From: an uncultured Alphaproteobacteria bacterium
Lineage (GTDB): Bacteria > Pseudomonadota > Alphaproteobacteria > CAAGCB01 > CAG-977
Reading direction: 5' to 3'
Assembly: GCA_934277945.1 (NCBI GenBank)
Contig: CAKQWA010000004.1
Coordinates: 93,750-157,749, forward strand
DNA: 64,000 nt
Shown: in pieces, positions 16,565 to 25,423 of the stretch
How the letters are laid out: each line of letters starts with the position of its first letter
Position numbering within the stretch: the first letter of the stretch is position 1
Made by a program: the position numbers and the translations under genes
Notes under the pieces: generated by a model
What the model saw: only the letters and a program-made list of their open reading frames with translations
Databases searched by the model: none
Told to the model about the DNA's origin: nothing

Positions 16565-17401
16565 ATGAAAACGTTTTTGCCCGTTCTGTTGTGTTTTTTG
16601 CTGTCGGGATGTTCTTCGCTGTTTTTCTATCCCGCGACGGGCACGCTCGCCACGCCCGACCGCATCGGCATCGACTATGAAAGTCTGGGCATCAAAGCGC
16701 AAGACGGCGGCACGCTCCACGCGTGGCTGATGAAAGCGGACAAAAACCGGCGCGGAGTCGTCGTTTTCTTTCACGGCAACGCGGAAAACATCACGTCCCA
16801 TTCGTTCGGAGTCGCCTTTTTGTGCGCGCAGGGATTCGACGTTTTGTCCGTCGATTACCGCGGCTACGGCGAATCGTCGGGAGAACCGTCGTTCGACAAT
16901 ATGGCGCAGGATATCCGCACGGCAATCGACTACGCGCTGGATCACTATGAAAAACCCGTGTTCGTTTTGGGGCAGAGTCTGGGCGCGTCGATGACGGCGG
17001 TCGCTCTGGCGGACTATCCGCGTCAAAGCGAACTGGCGGGAGTCGTTTTCGACAGCGGCTTTGCGAAAATGCGCCGGATTGCGCGTGAAAAGGTCGCTTC
17101 CGTGTGGTTTTTGCACCCGCTTCAATACCCGCTTTCGTGGCTGGTCGCGGAACGCAGTCCGATTGACGCGGTGCAAAAAATCGACATTCCGAAACTGTTT
17201 GTCGCCGCGCAGACCGACGCCGTCGTAAACGTTCAACACTCCCGCGATTTGTACGCCGCCGCAAAAGAGCCGAAATCCGCCGTTTTTACGGATCACGGCG
17301 CGCACATCGGCGCGCTTCACACAATTGAGGGGCGGCGCGCGCTTGACAAGTTCCTGCAAGAGAACGAAAAAAGGCAAACGAATCAAAGACTTGAAAAATA
17401 A
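16565..17401 (+). CDS. alpha/beta-hydrolase lipoprotein (BEM46/ABHD13-like)
   Basis: A 278-residue serine hydrolase anchored as a lipoprotein: signal MKTFLPVLLCFLLSGCSS with lipobox LSGC. The fold landmarks are the oxyanion region VVVFFHGNAEN, the strand VDYRGYGESSGEPS, the nucleophile elbow LGQSLGAS, the acid in AAQTDAVV and the general base in DHGAHIGAL. This pattern is that of the BEM46-type hydrolases often annotated as esterase or dienelactone-hydrolase-like. It probably faces the periplasm from the inner or outer membrane. Substrate unknown. No conserved partner gene is evident. Confidence 0.85.
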   Translation: MKTFLPVLLCFLLSGCSSLFFYPATGTLATPDRIGIDYESLGIKAQDGGTLHAWLMKADKNRRGVVVFFHGNAENITSHSFGVAFLCAQGFDVLSVDYRGYGESSGEPSFDNMAQDIRTAIDYALDHYEKPVFVLGQSLGASMTAVALADYPRQSELAGVVFDSGFAKMRRIAREKVASVWFLHPLQYPLSWLVAERSPIDAVQKIDIPKLFVAAQTDAVVNVQHSRDLYAAAKEPKSAVFTDHGAHIGALHTIEGRRALDKFLQENEKRQTNQRLEK

Positions 17402-17497
17402 TCTTCCCGAAAGCGATTTTATGACTCGCCTTTTGCGCGTTTAGCGGTTATAAAAAAATCCCGAGTAGGTTAAACCAAAAGGGCAGGTCTTCACATC

Positions 17498-18517
17498 ATG
17501 TACGACGTTACGGGATTGGGCGACACGTTTGTCGACGTTGTTGCCAATGTATCACAAGATTTCATTTCCGAACATTCGCTTATCAAAGGACAGGGCAACA
17601 CGCTGTCCGTGCGCACGTTGCGCGAAATCCGCAAAAAACTCGACTCCTCGCGCGTCATCCCCGGCGGCGCGGCGGCGAATTCCATTGCGGCTTTGGCGTC
17701 GCTCGGCGCGAAATGCGCTTTCATCGGCAAGGCGTGCAAGGACACGATGGGCGAAAAATTCAAGGAAGCGTTCGACAACGCCGGCGTCGACATGACCATT
17801 CCCTTGGTCGATTTCGATCGCGACGCGGACAAGGCGACTCCGCGCTGTCTGGTGCTGGTCACGCCCGACCACGACCGCACGTTCGCTTTCAACATGGGCA
17901 TTTGCGAAGAAATCGACATTCCCGACATCGACGTCGAAGCGTTGAAAAATTCCAAAATCTTTTTCATCGAAGGGCAGATGCTGGTGTCGCGACGCGCCCG
18001 TCCCGCCGTTTTGTACGCCATGCAGACGGCGAAAAAACACGGCGTGAAAATCGCTTTCAATATGCATGATTTGAACTTCCGCGCGCTTGCCGTGCAGGAA
18101 GTCATCGAAACCATCCGCACGCAATCCGACATTTTAATCGGCAACGAACGCGAAGTGCGCGGCTGTTTTGAAATCGACGAAAACAGCAACGCGGATTCGT
18201 TTTTGGAAATCCTGACCTCTCGCAATCAGATTCTGGTCATGACGCGCGGGTCGAACGGCGCGTGCATCTATTCGCACGACGGCATTGAAACCGTGCCCAG
18301 CGAAAACCACCTGTCCATCATCGACAGCACGGGCGCGGGCGACGCGTTCGCGGCGGGCTTCCTGTTCGGCATGGCGAAAGGCATGACGACGCTGGCGGCG
18401 GGCAAACTGGCGGCGTTGAGCGCGGCGGAAATCCTGCGTCATTGGGGCGGCAGACCCGAAATCAATCTGGGCGAAAAACTCGCGTCCTACATTCAAAGCG
18501 TCATGCCGCACGATTGA
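17498..18517 (+). CDS. PfkB-family sugar/nucleoside kinase, adenosine-kinase-like
   Basis: A 339-residue cytoplasmic kinase. PfkB signature 1 is seen in PGGAAANSIAALASLGAKCAFIGK, and signature 2 with catalytic Asp in DSTGAGDAFAAGFLFGMAKG. The N-terminus YDVTGLGDTFVDVVANVS and overall length match the group often named adenosine kinase in alphaproteobacteria. It is clearly neither 6-phosphofructokinase nor fructokinase-specific. It precedes the SDR gene by 70 bases on the same strand; no shared pathway is obvious. Confidence 0.88.
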   Translation: MYDVTGLGDTFVDVVANVSQDFISEHSLIKGQGNTLSVRTLREIRKKLDSSRVIPGGAAANSIAALASLGAKCAFIGKACKDTMGEKFKEAFDNAGVDMTIPLVDFDRDADKATPRCLVLVTPDHDRTFAFNMGICEEIDIPDIDVEALKNSKIFFIEGQMLVSRRARPAVLYAMQTAKKHGVKIAFNMHDLNFRALAVQEVIETIRTQSDILIGNEREVRGCFEIDENSNADSFLEILTSRNQILVMTRGSNGACIYSHDGIETVPSENHLSIIDSTGAGDAFAAGFLFGMAKGMTTLAAGKLAALSAAEILRHWGGRPEINLGEKLASYIQSVMPHD

Positions 18518-18587
18518 TTTAAAAAATTCCTTTTTAACGCTTTTCGGGGTATATTCTCCGGAAAGCGTTTTTTTATGAAGCGGCATC

Positions 18588-19412
18588 ATGACTGAAAATT
18601 CATCAAACGCGCGCACCGTTCTGATTACGGGCGCGGCAAAGCGAATCGGGCGGGCGCTGGCGGAACACGCGGCGAAAGCGGGGTACAACGTCGCCCTGCA
18701 CTGCAATCACAGCGTCCAAGAGGCGCAGGAGTTGGCGCAAGCCCTGCGCGCGCGGCACGGCGTGAAAACGTGCGTCGTGCAAGCGGATTTGACAGACCCG
18801 CAAAGCACGGAAAATCTGATTGACGCCGCCGTCTTGAAAATCGGGGCGATTCACGCGCTGGTCAACAACGCGTCCGTGTTCGCGCGCGACGAAATCGACA
18901 CGGCGGACGCCGCTTCGCGCGATTTGAACATGGCGGTCAACCTGTACGCGCCGCTGACGCTGATTCGCCGCTTCGCCGCCGCCCTGCCCGCGAACGAAAC
19001 GGGCGCAATCGTCAATATGCTGGACGCGCGCGTGCTGAATTTAACGCCGCGCTTCACGACCTACACGCTGTCAAAGGCGGGATTGGCGACGCTGACGAAA
19101 ACGGCGGCTCTCGCGCTCGCGCCGCGCATCCGCGTCAACGGGGTCGCGCTCGGCGACGCTTTGCCCGCCGCGCATCAATCGCGGGAAGATTTCATCCGCC
19201 GCACGTCGTCCAGTCCGCTGGGCGCGCCCGCCGCTCTTGAAAACATCGCCGCCGCCGTCCTATTTTTATTGCAGGCGGGACAAACGACGGGAACGATTCT
19301 GCCGGTCGATTCGGGCAGGTCGCTGGAATGGTCGCCCGAACAAAAACGTTTTTGCGCGGAGTCGGAACACACCTCTTTCGCCCATAACCCAAAGAATACG
19401 GCGATTTTTTAA
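18588..19412 (+). CDS. short-chain dehydrogenase, pteridine-reductase/FolM-like
   Basis: A 274-residue NAD(P)H-dependent oxidoreductase. The Rossmann motif is TGAAKRIGRALA, which in pteridine reductases and FolM has the same GAAKRIG form. The NNAS motif is ALVNNASVF and the catalytic Tyr-Lys pair is YTLSK. PLG.PA..ENIA and TGTILPVDSGRSL are as in dihydromonapterin/pteridine reductases. An SDR gene of this kind directly precedes uvrC in many alphaproteobacteria, and that order is kept here. The C-terminal ~25 residues extend beyond the usual SDR end. Preceded by a -10-like TATATT at 18551. Confidence 0.82.
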   Translation: MTENSSNARTVLITGAAKRIGRALAEHAAKAGYNVALHCNHSVQEAQELAQALRARHGVKTCVVQADLTDPQSTENLIDAAVLKIGAIHALVNNASVFARDEIDTADAASRDLNMAVNLYAPLTLIRRFAAALPANETGAIVNMLDARVLNLTPRFTTYTLSKAGLATLTKTAALALAPRIRVNGVALGDALPAAHQSREDFIRRTSSSPLGAPAALENIAAAVLFLLQAGQTTGTILPVDSGRSLEWSPEQKRFCAESEHTSFAHNPKNTAIF

Positions 19413-19691
19413 GAAAAGGAAAACTTATCCACAGAAACGCGGGTTGAGAACGGTTGAAAAAAAATCAAGCAAAAAGATTTGAAAAAAATTAAAAATAATT
19501 CTTGATTTCAAAAAATCGTTCTGCATCAATAACTTGCAAGAAATGCCCAAAAAACAGGCAATCCTCTGAAAACGTTGGTATTCCTATCATAAAAGGGTGT
19601 AAATTGTTTTTTTGCACAGAGTTATCCACAACTTTGTGGACAACTCTTAAAAAAAGGTAAAAAGCCTAAAAAAGTAAGAGAAATCAATAAG
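19413..19691. other. AT-rich intergenic region with three DnaA boxes (possible origin or DnaA-regulated promoter)
   Basis: A 279-base spacer much richer in A and T than its surroundings. It contains TTATCCACA at 19425-19433 and 19622-19630, and the same box inverted at 19635-19643 (TTGTCCACA on the minus strand). The last two form a near-perfect inverted repeat, GAGTTATCCACAA-CT-TTGTGGACAACTC (19619-19646). Long A/T tracts lie between. Consistent with oriC-like structure or with DnaA control of uvrC. Gene orientation to the right (almost all minus from 29.7 kb) argues against this being the replication origin. Confidence 0.5.
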
Positions 19692-21554
19692 ATGACAGAA
19701 ACGACGCTGACTTTTCGCTCTCTTTCGGATTCCGAATCGCTGCAACGACTCTCGGGAGCGGCTTATGTGCGCGAAAAACTCGCGCTGATTCCGAACTGCG
19801 CCGGCGTGTACCGTATGCTGTCCGCCGACAAAAAGGTTTTGTACGTCGGCAAGGCGAAGAATCTGCGCAAAAGGCTGGAAAATTACGCTTCGCCGGAGCG
19901 GTGCTGCGTGCGCATCCAAAAAATGATTGCGCAGATAGATTCAATCGAAATCATCGAAACGGCGACGGAAAGCGACGCTTTTCTGCTGGAAAACGACCTG
20001 ATTAAACGCTTGAAGCCCAAATACAACATCCTTTTGAAAGACGACAAGACGTTTCCGCACATCCTGATGACAATCAAGGACGATTATCCGCAAATTTTAA
20101 AGCATCGCGGGGCGCGCAAAATCAAGGGGGCGTACTTCGGACCGTTCGCGTCCGGCACCGCCGTCAACGAAACGCTGACCGTTCTGCAAAAGGCTTTTTT
20201 GTTGCGCACCTGCACGGACGCCGTGTTCAAAAACCGCACGCGCCCGTGTCTTTTGTACCAAATCAAGCGGTGCAGCGCGCCGTGCGCTCACATGATATCC
20301 AAAGAGGATTATCAGGCTCTGGCGGCGCAGGCGCACGCGTTCATGAAAGACAAAAGCGACGACGTGCAAAAACGCTTGGCGCGGGAAATGGAGGAGGAAA
20401 GCCGCCGGATGAATTACGAAAAAGCGGCGGTTTTGCGCGACAGAATCAAAGCATTGAACTTCATTCAGCGGCAAAGCATGGATTTGGACGGCATTGAAGA
20501 TTGCGACGTGTTCGGGATTTATCGCGAAAACGAGCGCGCGTGCGTGCAGGTTCTGCTGTTTCGCGCGTCGCGGAATTGCGGCAGTTACGCGTACTTTGTC
20601 GAAACGGCGGGCGAAACGGACGAGGAGGTTTTTTACGCGTTCGTCGGGCAGTTCTACCAGTCCCGTCTTATTCCCAAAGAAATTTTGACGAACGTGCCGC
20701 TGACGGATTGCGCCGCCGTGACGCAGGCGCTTTCGCAACAGGCGCAGGCAAGCGTGCGAATTGCCTCGAACGTGCGCGGGGCGCGTAAAAAACTGACGGA
20801 GCGCGCCGCTTTCAACGCGAAAGATTCGTTCACGCGCTGGAAAACCGCGCAGACCATGCGGGAGGATCTGCTGGACGAATTGCAGGACTTTTTGAATCTG
20901 GACAAGCCGGTCGAGCGCGTGGAAGCCTACGACAACAGCCACATTCAAGGCACAAGCGCGGTCGGCGTGATGATTGCGGCGAACCGCGACGGCTTCGACA
21001 AGAAATCGTACCGCCGCTTTAACATTGATTCGACGAAAGTGACGCCGGGGGACGACTACGCGATGATGAACGAAGTTTTGACGCGGCGGTTCAAGCGCGG
21101 CTTGGCGGAAAACAATCTGCCGGACGTCGTGTTCATCGACGGCGGCAAAAATCAGTTGGCGGTCGCGCTGAACGTGCTGGACGCTTTGGGCGTGACAAGC
21201 GTGTGCGCGGTCGGCGTGGCAAAGGGCGAAGACAGAAACGCGGGCAGGGAAACGCTGTTTTTCAAAGACCGCCCGCCCGTGAATCTGGATTTCGACAATC
21301 CGCTGCTGCACTACATTCAGCGTCTGCGCGACGAATCGCACCGCTTCGCCGTCGGGTCGCACAGAATCAAGCGCAAAAACGCGATGCTTCAAAGTTCGCT
21401 GGACGACGTGGAAGGCATCGGCGCGGTCAAGAAAAAGGCTCTGCTGCGCTATTTCGGCTCCGTGCGCGCGGTGAAAGAAGCAAGCGTCGACGAATTGACG
21501 CGCGTGGACGGCATTAACACGGCTTTGGCGGAAAAAATCAAGGAATCGCTTTAA
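19692..21554 (+). CDS. uvrC: excinuclease ABC subunit C
   Basis: Makes both incisions in nucleotide excision repair, acting with UvrA and UvrB. The 620 residues show, in order: the GIY-YIG nuclease domain (CAGVYRMLSADKKVLYVGKAKNLRKRL, residues ~35-110), a Cys-containing stretch (RPCLLYQIKRCSAPC), the UvrB-binding UVR helix pair (~residues 215-250, MEEESRRMNYEKAAVLRDRI), the RNase H-like 3'-nuclease core (VERVEAYDNSHIQGTSAVG, PDVVFIDGGKNQL), and two helix-hairpin-helix motifs at the C-terminus. The length is normal. Upstream is the DnaA-box region; the stop overlaps that of the convergent gene by 4 bases. Confidence 0.97.
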   Translation: MTETTLTFRSLSDSESLQRLSGAAYVREKLALIPNCAGVYRMLSADKKVLYVGKAKNLRKRLENYASPERCCVRIQKMIAQIDSIEIIETATESDAFLLENDLIKRLKPKYNILLKDDKTFPHILMTIKDDYPQILKHRGARKIKGAYFGPFASGTAVNETLTVLQKAFLLRTCTDAVFKNRTRPCLLYQIKRCSAPCAHMISKEDYQALAAQAHAFMKDKSDDVQKRLAREMEEESRRMNYEKAAVLRDRIKALNFIQRQSMDLDGIEDCDVFGIYRENERACVQVLLFRASRNCGSYAYFVETAGETDEEVFYAFVGQFYQSRLIPKEILTNVPLTDCAAVTQALSQQAQASVRIASNVRGARKKLTERAAFNAKDSFTRWKTAQTMREDLLDELQDFLNLDKPVERVEAYDNSHIQGTSAVGVMIAANRDGFDKKSYRRFNIDSTKVTPGDDYAMMNEVLTRRFKRGLAENNLPDVVFIDGGKNQLAVALNVLDALGVTSVCAVGVAKGEDRNAGRETLFFKDRPPVNLDFDNPLLHYIQRLRDESHRFAVGSHRIKRKNAMLQSSLDDVEGIGAVKKKALLRYFGSVRAVKEASVDELTRVDGINTALAEKIKESL

Positions 21555-22126
21555 TTTTTCCCGCGGCACTGCCCCCATTGATACGCGTAATTTTTATCCA
21601 AAAGCGCGTTTTGCGCATTGGCGTCCTTGGCGAACGCGGCGAACGAATCGTTGAACGTGCGGGACAGCGACGACGTAATTTGCGAAAATTCCTTTCCCTT
21701 GCGCAATTCGCTTTCCAGCCGGCGTTTCAGCGACGCGCCGATGACCCTGATGTATTCGTCCATAACGGCGCGGTACAGCGCGACGTGCGTCAGTTCGTGC
21801 TTTAAAATCAAATCGAAATCGCACGACCCGAAAGCCGCCAAAGAACTGATGTCGACAAAAAAGGGCTTGAATCCGACGTCCAGAACGATTTTATACGACG
21901 CACCCGCGCCGGTCACCCGCATCGCGCCGTAAGGCTGTGTGCGCGTGTAGCCCGCCACGCTTTTGTCGCTCGGCACGGGATACGGCGTTTTGTGGCGGTA
22001 GCGGATTTTCCCCTCGTCGTAATTGACGACAAGCGACACGTCCGGATTCTGCGGCGCGCGCGGAGCGGCTTGCGCCTGAAAAGCGGCGAAAACCAACCCT
22101 AAAACAATAAAACGGCGCAAAGTCAT
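21551..22126 (-). CDS. secreted HExxH protein, putative zinc peptidase-like
   Basis: A 191-residue exported protein: signal peptide MTLRRFIVLGLVFAAFQAQAA, then a ~90-residue beta-rich part, then LILKHELTHVALYRAVMDEYI, which holds the HExxH zinc motif. A third ligand is not obvious; candidates are Glu or Asp residues in the following helix. The arrangement (short exported protein, HExxH in mid-sequence, charged C-terminal helices) recalls the predicted Zn-dependent proteases of DUF922 type, but I cannot confirm this. It converges on uvrC with overlapping stops. Confidence 0.65.
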   Translation of the reverse strand: MTLRRFIVLGLVFAAFQAQAAPRAPQNPDVSLVVNYDEGKIRYRHKTPYPVPSDKSVAGYTRTQPYGAMRVTGAGASYKIVLDVGFKPFFVDISSLAAFGSCDFDLILKHELTHVALYRAVMDEYIRVIGASLKRRLESELRKGKEFSQITSSLSRTFNDSFAAFAKDANAQNALLDKNYAYQWGQCRGKN

Positions 22127-22249
22127 CGGTCATCCTTTCCTTTTGTCAGCATAAAAGAGCGGCTTTGCACCCGCAAGACAAAAATTTCTGTGGAAATTGC
22201 GCGTTTTTCGGGTATATTGGAAAAATAAGGAGTATGAAAAGCGAAAATC

Positions 22250-23182
22250 ATGGACCCCGAGCCTCCCGCAACGCCTACGGCGACCCTTTTTGATTTTGAC
22301 AACGCCCGCACGTCCGAAAGCGACGATTCCGCGGAAGTTCCCGATTCTCACAGGACGACCGGCACAACCGGATCATTCCGCGTCATGACGTGGAATGTCA
22401 ATTCCGTGCGCGCGCGCTTGCCTTTGCTGTTGTCCGTTCTGGAAAAGGAAAACTGCGACGCGGTGCTGTTGCAGGAAACCAAGACGGAAAACGATTCTTT
22501 CCCGTTCGACGAAATCAAACGGGCGGGATATTTCGCCGCCGCGAACGGACAAAAAGCGTACAACGGCGTGGCGATCCTGTCCAAAACGCCTTTGCGCGAC
22601 GTGAAAACCGTTCTGCCCGACGTGTCGGACGGCGGGGCGCAGGCGCGCTTTATCGAAGCGGTGACAAACGGCGGCGTCCGGCTGATTTGCGTTTATGTGC
22701 CGAACGGCGAAGCGTCCCCGAAAGATCCCGATTCAAACGAACGCCTCGTCTTTAAAATCGATTGGCTGAACGCGCTGGCGGATTATGTGTCGCCGATGGC
22801 GGCGCGCGGGGAGAAAGTCGTTCTGGCGGGCGATTTCAACGTCATCGACCGCGACCAAGACGTTTACGACGCGGAAAAATTCAAAAACGGCGTGCTGGCG
22901 ACGCCTGCCGTGCGGCAGATTTTCCGCCGTTTTGAATTCGCGGGCTACACGGACGCGGCGCGCTTTTTCGCGGACGAAAACGAATCTTTGTACTCTTTTT
23001 GGGACTATCAGGGCGGCGCGGCGGCGAAAAATCACGGCATTTTGCTTGATTACATCTTTGTTTCCCCCGCCTTGCAGCGCGCGATGGACGCGGCGAAAAT
23101 CCTGACGGCATACAGGAGCGCGGACAAAGCGTCCGACCACGCGCCCGTCATCTGCTCATTCAATTTGAAAAATAAAAATTAA
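22250..23182 (+). CDS. xthA: exodeoxyribonuclease III / AP endonuclease
   Basis: Base-excision repair enzyme of the EEP fold. Catalytic motifs are MTWNVNSVRARL, LLQETK, VYVPNGE, LAGDFNVIDRDQDVYD, HGILLDYIFVS and SDHAPVI. The enzyme core begins near residue 43. Ahead of it the reading frame carries a Pro/Thr/Asp-rich, low-complexity extension (MDPEPPATPTATLFDFDNAR...). The AAGGAG at 22228 is too far from the ATG at 22250 for an ideal start. A start at the ATG at 22384, directly on the core, would give a normal-length protein, so the N-terminus is uncertain. Confidence 0.9.
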   Translation: MDPEPPATPTATLFDFDNARTSESDDSAEVPDSHRTTGTTGSFRVMTWNVNSVRARLPLLLSVLEKENCDAVLLQETKTENDSFPFDEIKRAGYFAAANGQKAYNGVAILSKTPLRDVKTVLPDVSDGGAQARFIEAVTNGGVRLICVYVPNGEASPKDPDSNERLVFKIDWLNALADYVSPMAARGEKVVLAGDFNVIDRDQDVYDAEKFKNGVLATPAVRQIFRRFEFAGYTDAARFFADENESLYSFWDYQGGAAAKNHGILLDYIFVSPALQRAMDAAKILTAYRSADKASDHAPVICSFNLKNKN

Positions 23183-23192
23183 GGAAAACGAT

Positions 23193-24524
23193 ATGGCTTC
23201 TTCTTTTGACTGGATTTCGATTTGCGGCATATTCCTGCTGATTGCGGCGAACGCGTTTTTCGTCGCTTCGGAATACTCCATTGTGAAAATCCGCCGTTCA
23301 AAACTGGACGAAATGGCTCTTTTGGGCAACAAGCGCGCGGCTCTGACGGCGAAAATCACGGAAAGACTGGACGCCTATCTGGGCGCGACGCAACTGGGCA
23401 TCACGCTGTCCTCGCTGGCTTTGGGCTGGTTGAGCGAACCGGCTCTGGCGCAACTGCTTGATCCGGCGTTCGCGGCTTTGTTCAAAGAAAACACCGTGTG
23501 GGCGGACGTCGCCAGTTTCGCTCTGGCGTTCGCGCTGATCGCCCTGCTGCACGTCGTTTTCGGCGAACTGGTGCCCAAAGCGGTCGCTTTGCAAAGAACG
23601 GAAGGCACGGCTCTGGGCGTTTCCCGCATTTTGTTCGTGTTTTATAAAATCTTCGCGCCGTTCGTCTGGCTGTTCAACGCCCTGTCCGGCGCGGTGCTGA
23701 AAATGTTCGGTCTGTCCCCCGTCGAACCGTCCGATTTGATGCATTCCGAAGAGGAAATCAAACTGATCGCCTCCGCCAGCATGAAAGGCGGCATCATCGA
23801 CAAAACGGAAAGCGAAATCATTAAAAACGCCGTCGATTTTTCCGACAAGGTCGCCCGCGACATCATGATTCCGCGTCAGGACATGGAATGTCTGTACATG
23901 GAAATCCCGTTCGACGAAAACATGGACATCGTGAAAGAAACGGGCTACACGCGCTATCCCGTGTGCGATCAGGACAAGGACAACATCGTCGGCATGGTGC
24001 ATTTGCGCGATTTGATGATGAATGAAAAAGCCCGCGACATCCGCAGTATTCTGCGCGACATCCTGTTCGTCGCGGAAAACAGTTCCGTGTCCGAAATTTT
24101 GCACATGATGAAAAAACGCAAAATCCACATGGCTGTCGTCGTCGACGAATACGGCGGCACGTCGGGACTTTTGTCCATGGAGGACATCTTGGAGGAAATC
24201 GTCGGCGACATTCAGGACGAACACGACGAAAACGAGGAAGTGTACGAAAAGCGTCTGCCCGACGGCACTTACGAATTTTCCGGCATGGCGTTGTTGGACG
24301 ACGCGATCGAATTCATGGGACTGCCGCCCATCGAGGACGCGCAGGAAGACACCGTCGGCGGCTACGTTTTCGCCCTGCTCGCCCGCAAGCCCGAAATCAA
24401 CGACGTGGTGGAAACAACGTCCTGCACGTTTGAAATTTTGAACGTCGACGGCTTCCGCGTCAAAAAGGTCAAGGCGACGCCGAAGTTCAAAACCGCCGAA
24501 GAATTCGCCGAACCCGAACTGTAA
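23193..24524 (+). CDS. hemolysin-family/CorC-like membrane protein (CNNM-CBS-CorC_HlyC)
   Basis: A 443-residue inner-membrane protein. Residues ~1-190 form the DUF21/CNNM transmembrane domain with four helices (ISICGIFLLIAANAFFVASEYSIV; ALAFALIALLHVVFGELVPKAVAL). It is followed by a CBS pair (~215-340, VARDIMIPRQDMECL; MKKRKIHMAVVVDEYGGTSGLLSMEDILEEIVGDI) and a C-terminal CorC_HlyC domain. Relatives act in Mg2+/Co2+ homeostasis, not as hemolysins. AAGGAAAACGAT precedes the ATG. It is two bases from the Rsm22-like gene downstream, so the two are probably one transcript with xthA. Confidence 0.92.
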   Translation: MASSFDWISICGIFLLIAANAFFVASEYSIVKIRRSKLDEMALLGNKRAALTAKITERLDAYLGATQLGITLSSLALGWLSEPALAQLLDPAFAALFKENTVWADVASFALAFALIALLHVVFGELVPKAVALQRTEGTALGVSRILFVFYKIFAPFVWLFNALSGAVLKMFGLSPVEPSDLMHSEEEIKLIASASMKGGIIDKTESEIIKNAVDFSDKVARDIMIPRQDMECLYMEIPFDENMDIVKETGYTRYPVCDQDKDNIVGMVHLRDLMMNEKARDIRSILRDILFVAENSSVSEILHMMKKRKIHMAVVVDEYGGTSGLLSMEDILEEIVGDIQDEHDENEEVYEKRLPDGTYEFSGMALLDDAIEFMGLPPIEDAQEDTVGGYVFALLARKPEINDVVETTSCTFEILNVDGFRVKKVKATPKFKTAEEFAEPEL

Positions 24525-24526
24525 GC

Positions 24527-25423
24527 ATGCTGTTCCCCCTTGCCGCGCAACTGGACGCTTTGGCGGAAAAAGGATTGAAATCCGCCGCCGAAACCGTCAG
24601 CCGCAAATACCGCGAAAGCGCGAACAAAGCCATTTGCGACGAAACGCAGGCGCTCGCCTACGCCGCGTCGCGTATGCCCGCCACATACGGCGCAATCTTC
24701 AAGGCGTTGCAAAAAACGCTTGAATTGTATCCCGAATCGGTCGAAACCGTGCTGGACGCGGGCGCGGGAACGGGCGCGGCGACGCTGGCGGCAAGGCAAC
24801 TGCTGGGCAATCCCGCCTGCGTCTGCCTTGAAAAACAGGACGTGATGCGCGCGCTGGGCGCAAAACTCGTCCCTGCGCAATGGGAAAAATACGACTTGAC
24901 GACGCCGGACGAATTGCCGCACCGCGCGGATTTGGTCGTCGCGGCGTATGTGCTGAACGAATTGGACAATCCCGCGCAAACGGCTTTGAAATTGTGGCGG
25001 GCGGCAAACGGAATCCTGCTGATTGTCGACGCCGCCACGCCGCAGACAAGCGCGCTGATGCAGACCGTCCGCGCCGCGCTGATACAAGAGGGCGCGCGCA
25101 TCGCCGCGCCGTGTCCGCACGCGGATCCGTGCGCCGAATGGTGTCACTTCGCCGCGCGCATCGAACGCTCGCGCCTGCACCGGCATTTAAAAGGCGGCGA
25201 CGCGCCGTTTGAAGACGAAAAATTCACGTTTTTCGCTTTTTCCAAAACGCCCGTCGCTCCCGCAAAAGCCCGCGTTTTGCGTCATCCGCAAATTTCGGCG
25301 GGAAAAGTCGGCTTGACGCTGTGCGCAAAAAACGGCGTCGAATCCCGCCTTGTCGCCAAAAAGGAAAAGGAACTTTATAAAGCCGCGCGCAAAGCCGCCG
25401 CCGGCGACGCTTTTCCCGTCTGA
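24527..25423 (+). CDS. small ribosomal subunit Rsm22-family methyltransferase-like protein
   Basis: A 298-residue protein of the Rsm22 family, linked to the mitochondrial and bacterial small ribosomal subunit. An SAM-binding motif I reads VLDAGAGTGAATLAARQL (~residue 80). The family-specific helical N-terminus (TQALAYAASRMPATYGAIFKAL) and the C-terminal Cys motif CPHADPCAEWCHFAARIERS, a possible metal or Fe-S site, are present. Alphaproteobacterial members are usually annotated only as rRNA methyltransferase-like. Starts two bases after the CorC-like stop. The degenerate repeat array begins at its stop codon. Confidence 0.85.
   Translation: MLFPLAAQLDALAEKGLKSAAETVSRKYRESANKAICDETQALAYAASRMPATYGAIFKALQKTLELYPESVETVLDAGAGTGAATLAARQLLGNPACVCLEKQDVMRALGAKLVPAQWEKYDLTTPDELPHRADLVVAAYVLNELDNPAQTALKLWRAANGILLIVDAATPQTSALMQTVRAALIQEGARIAAPCPHADPCAEWCHFAARIERSRLHRHLKGGDAPFEDEKFTFFAFSKTPVAPAKARVLRHPQISAGKVGLTLCAKNGVESRLVAKKEKELYKAARKAAAGDAFPV

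Noticed and set aside
16538..17386. 282-codon minus-strand frame opposite the hydrolase lipoprotein
   Set aside because: Antisense to a gene with signal peptide, lipobox and catalytic motifs.
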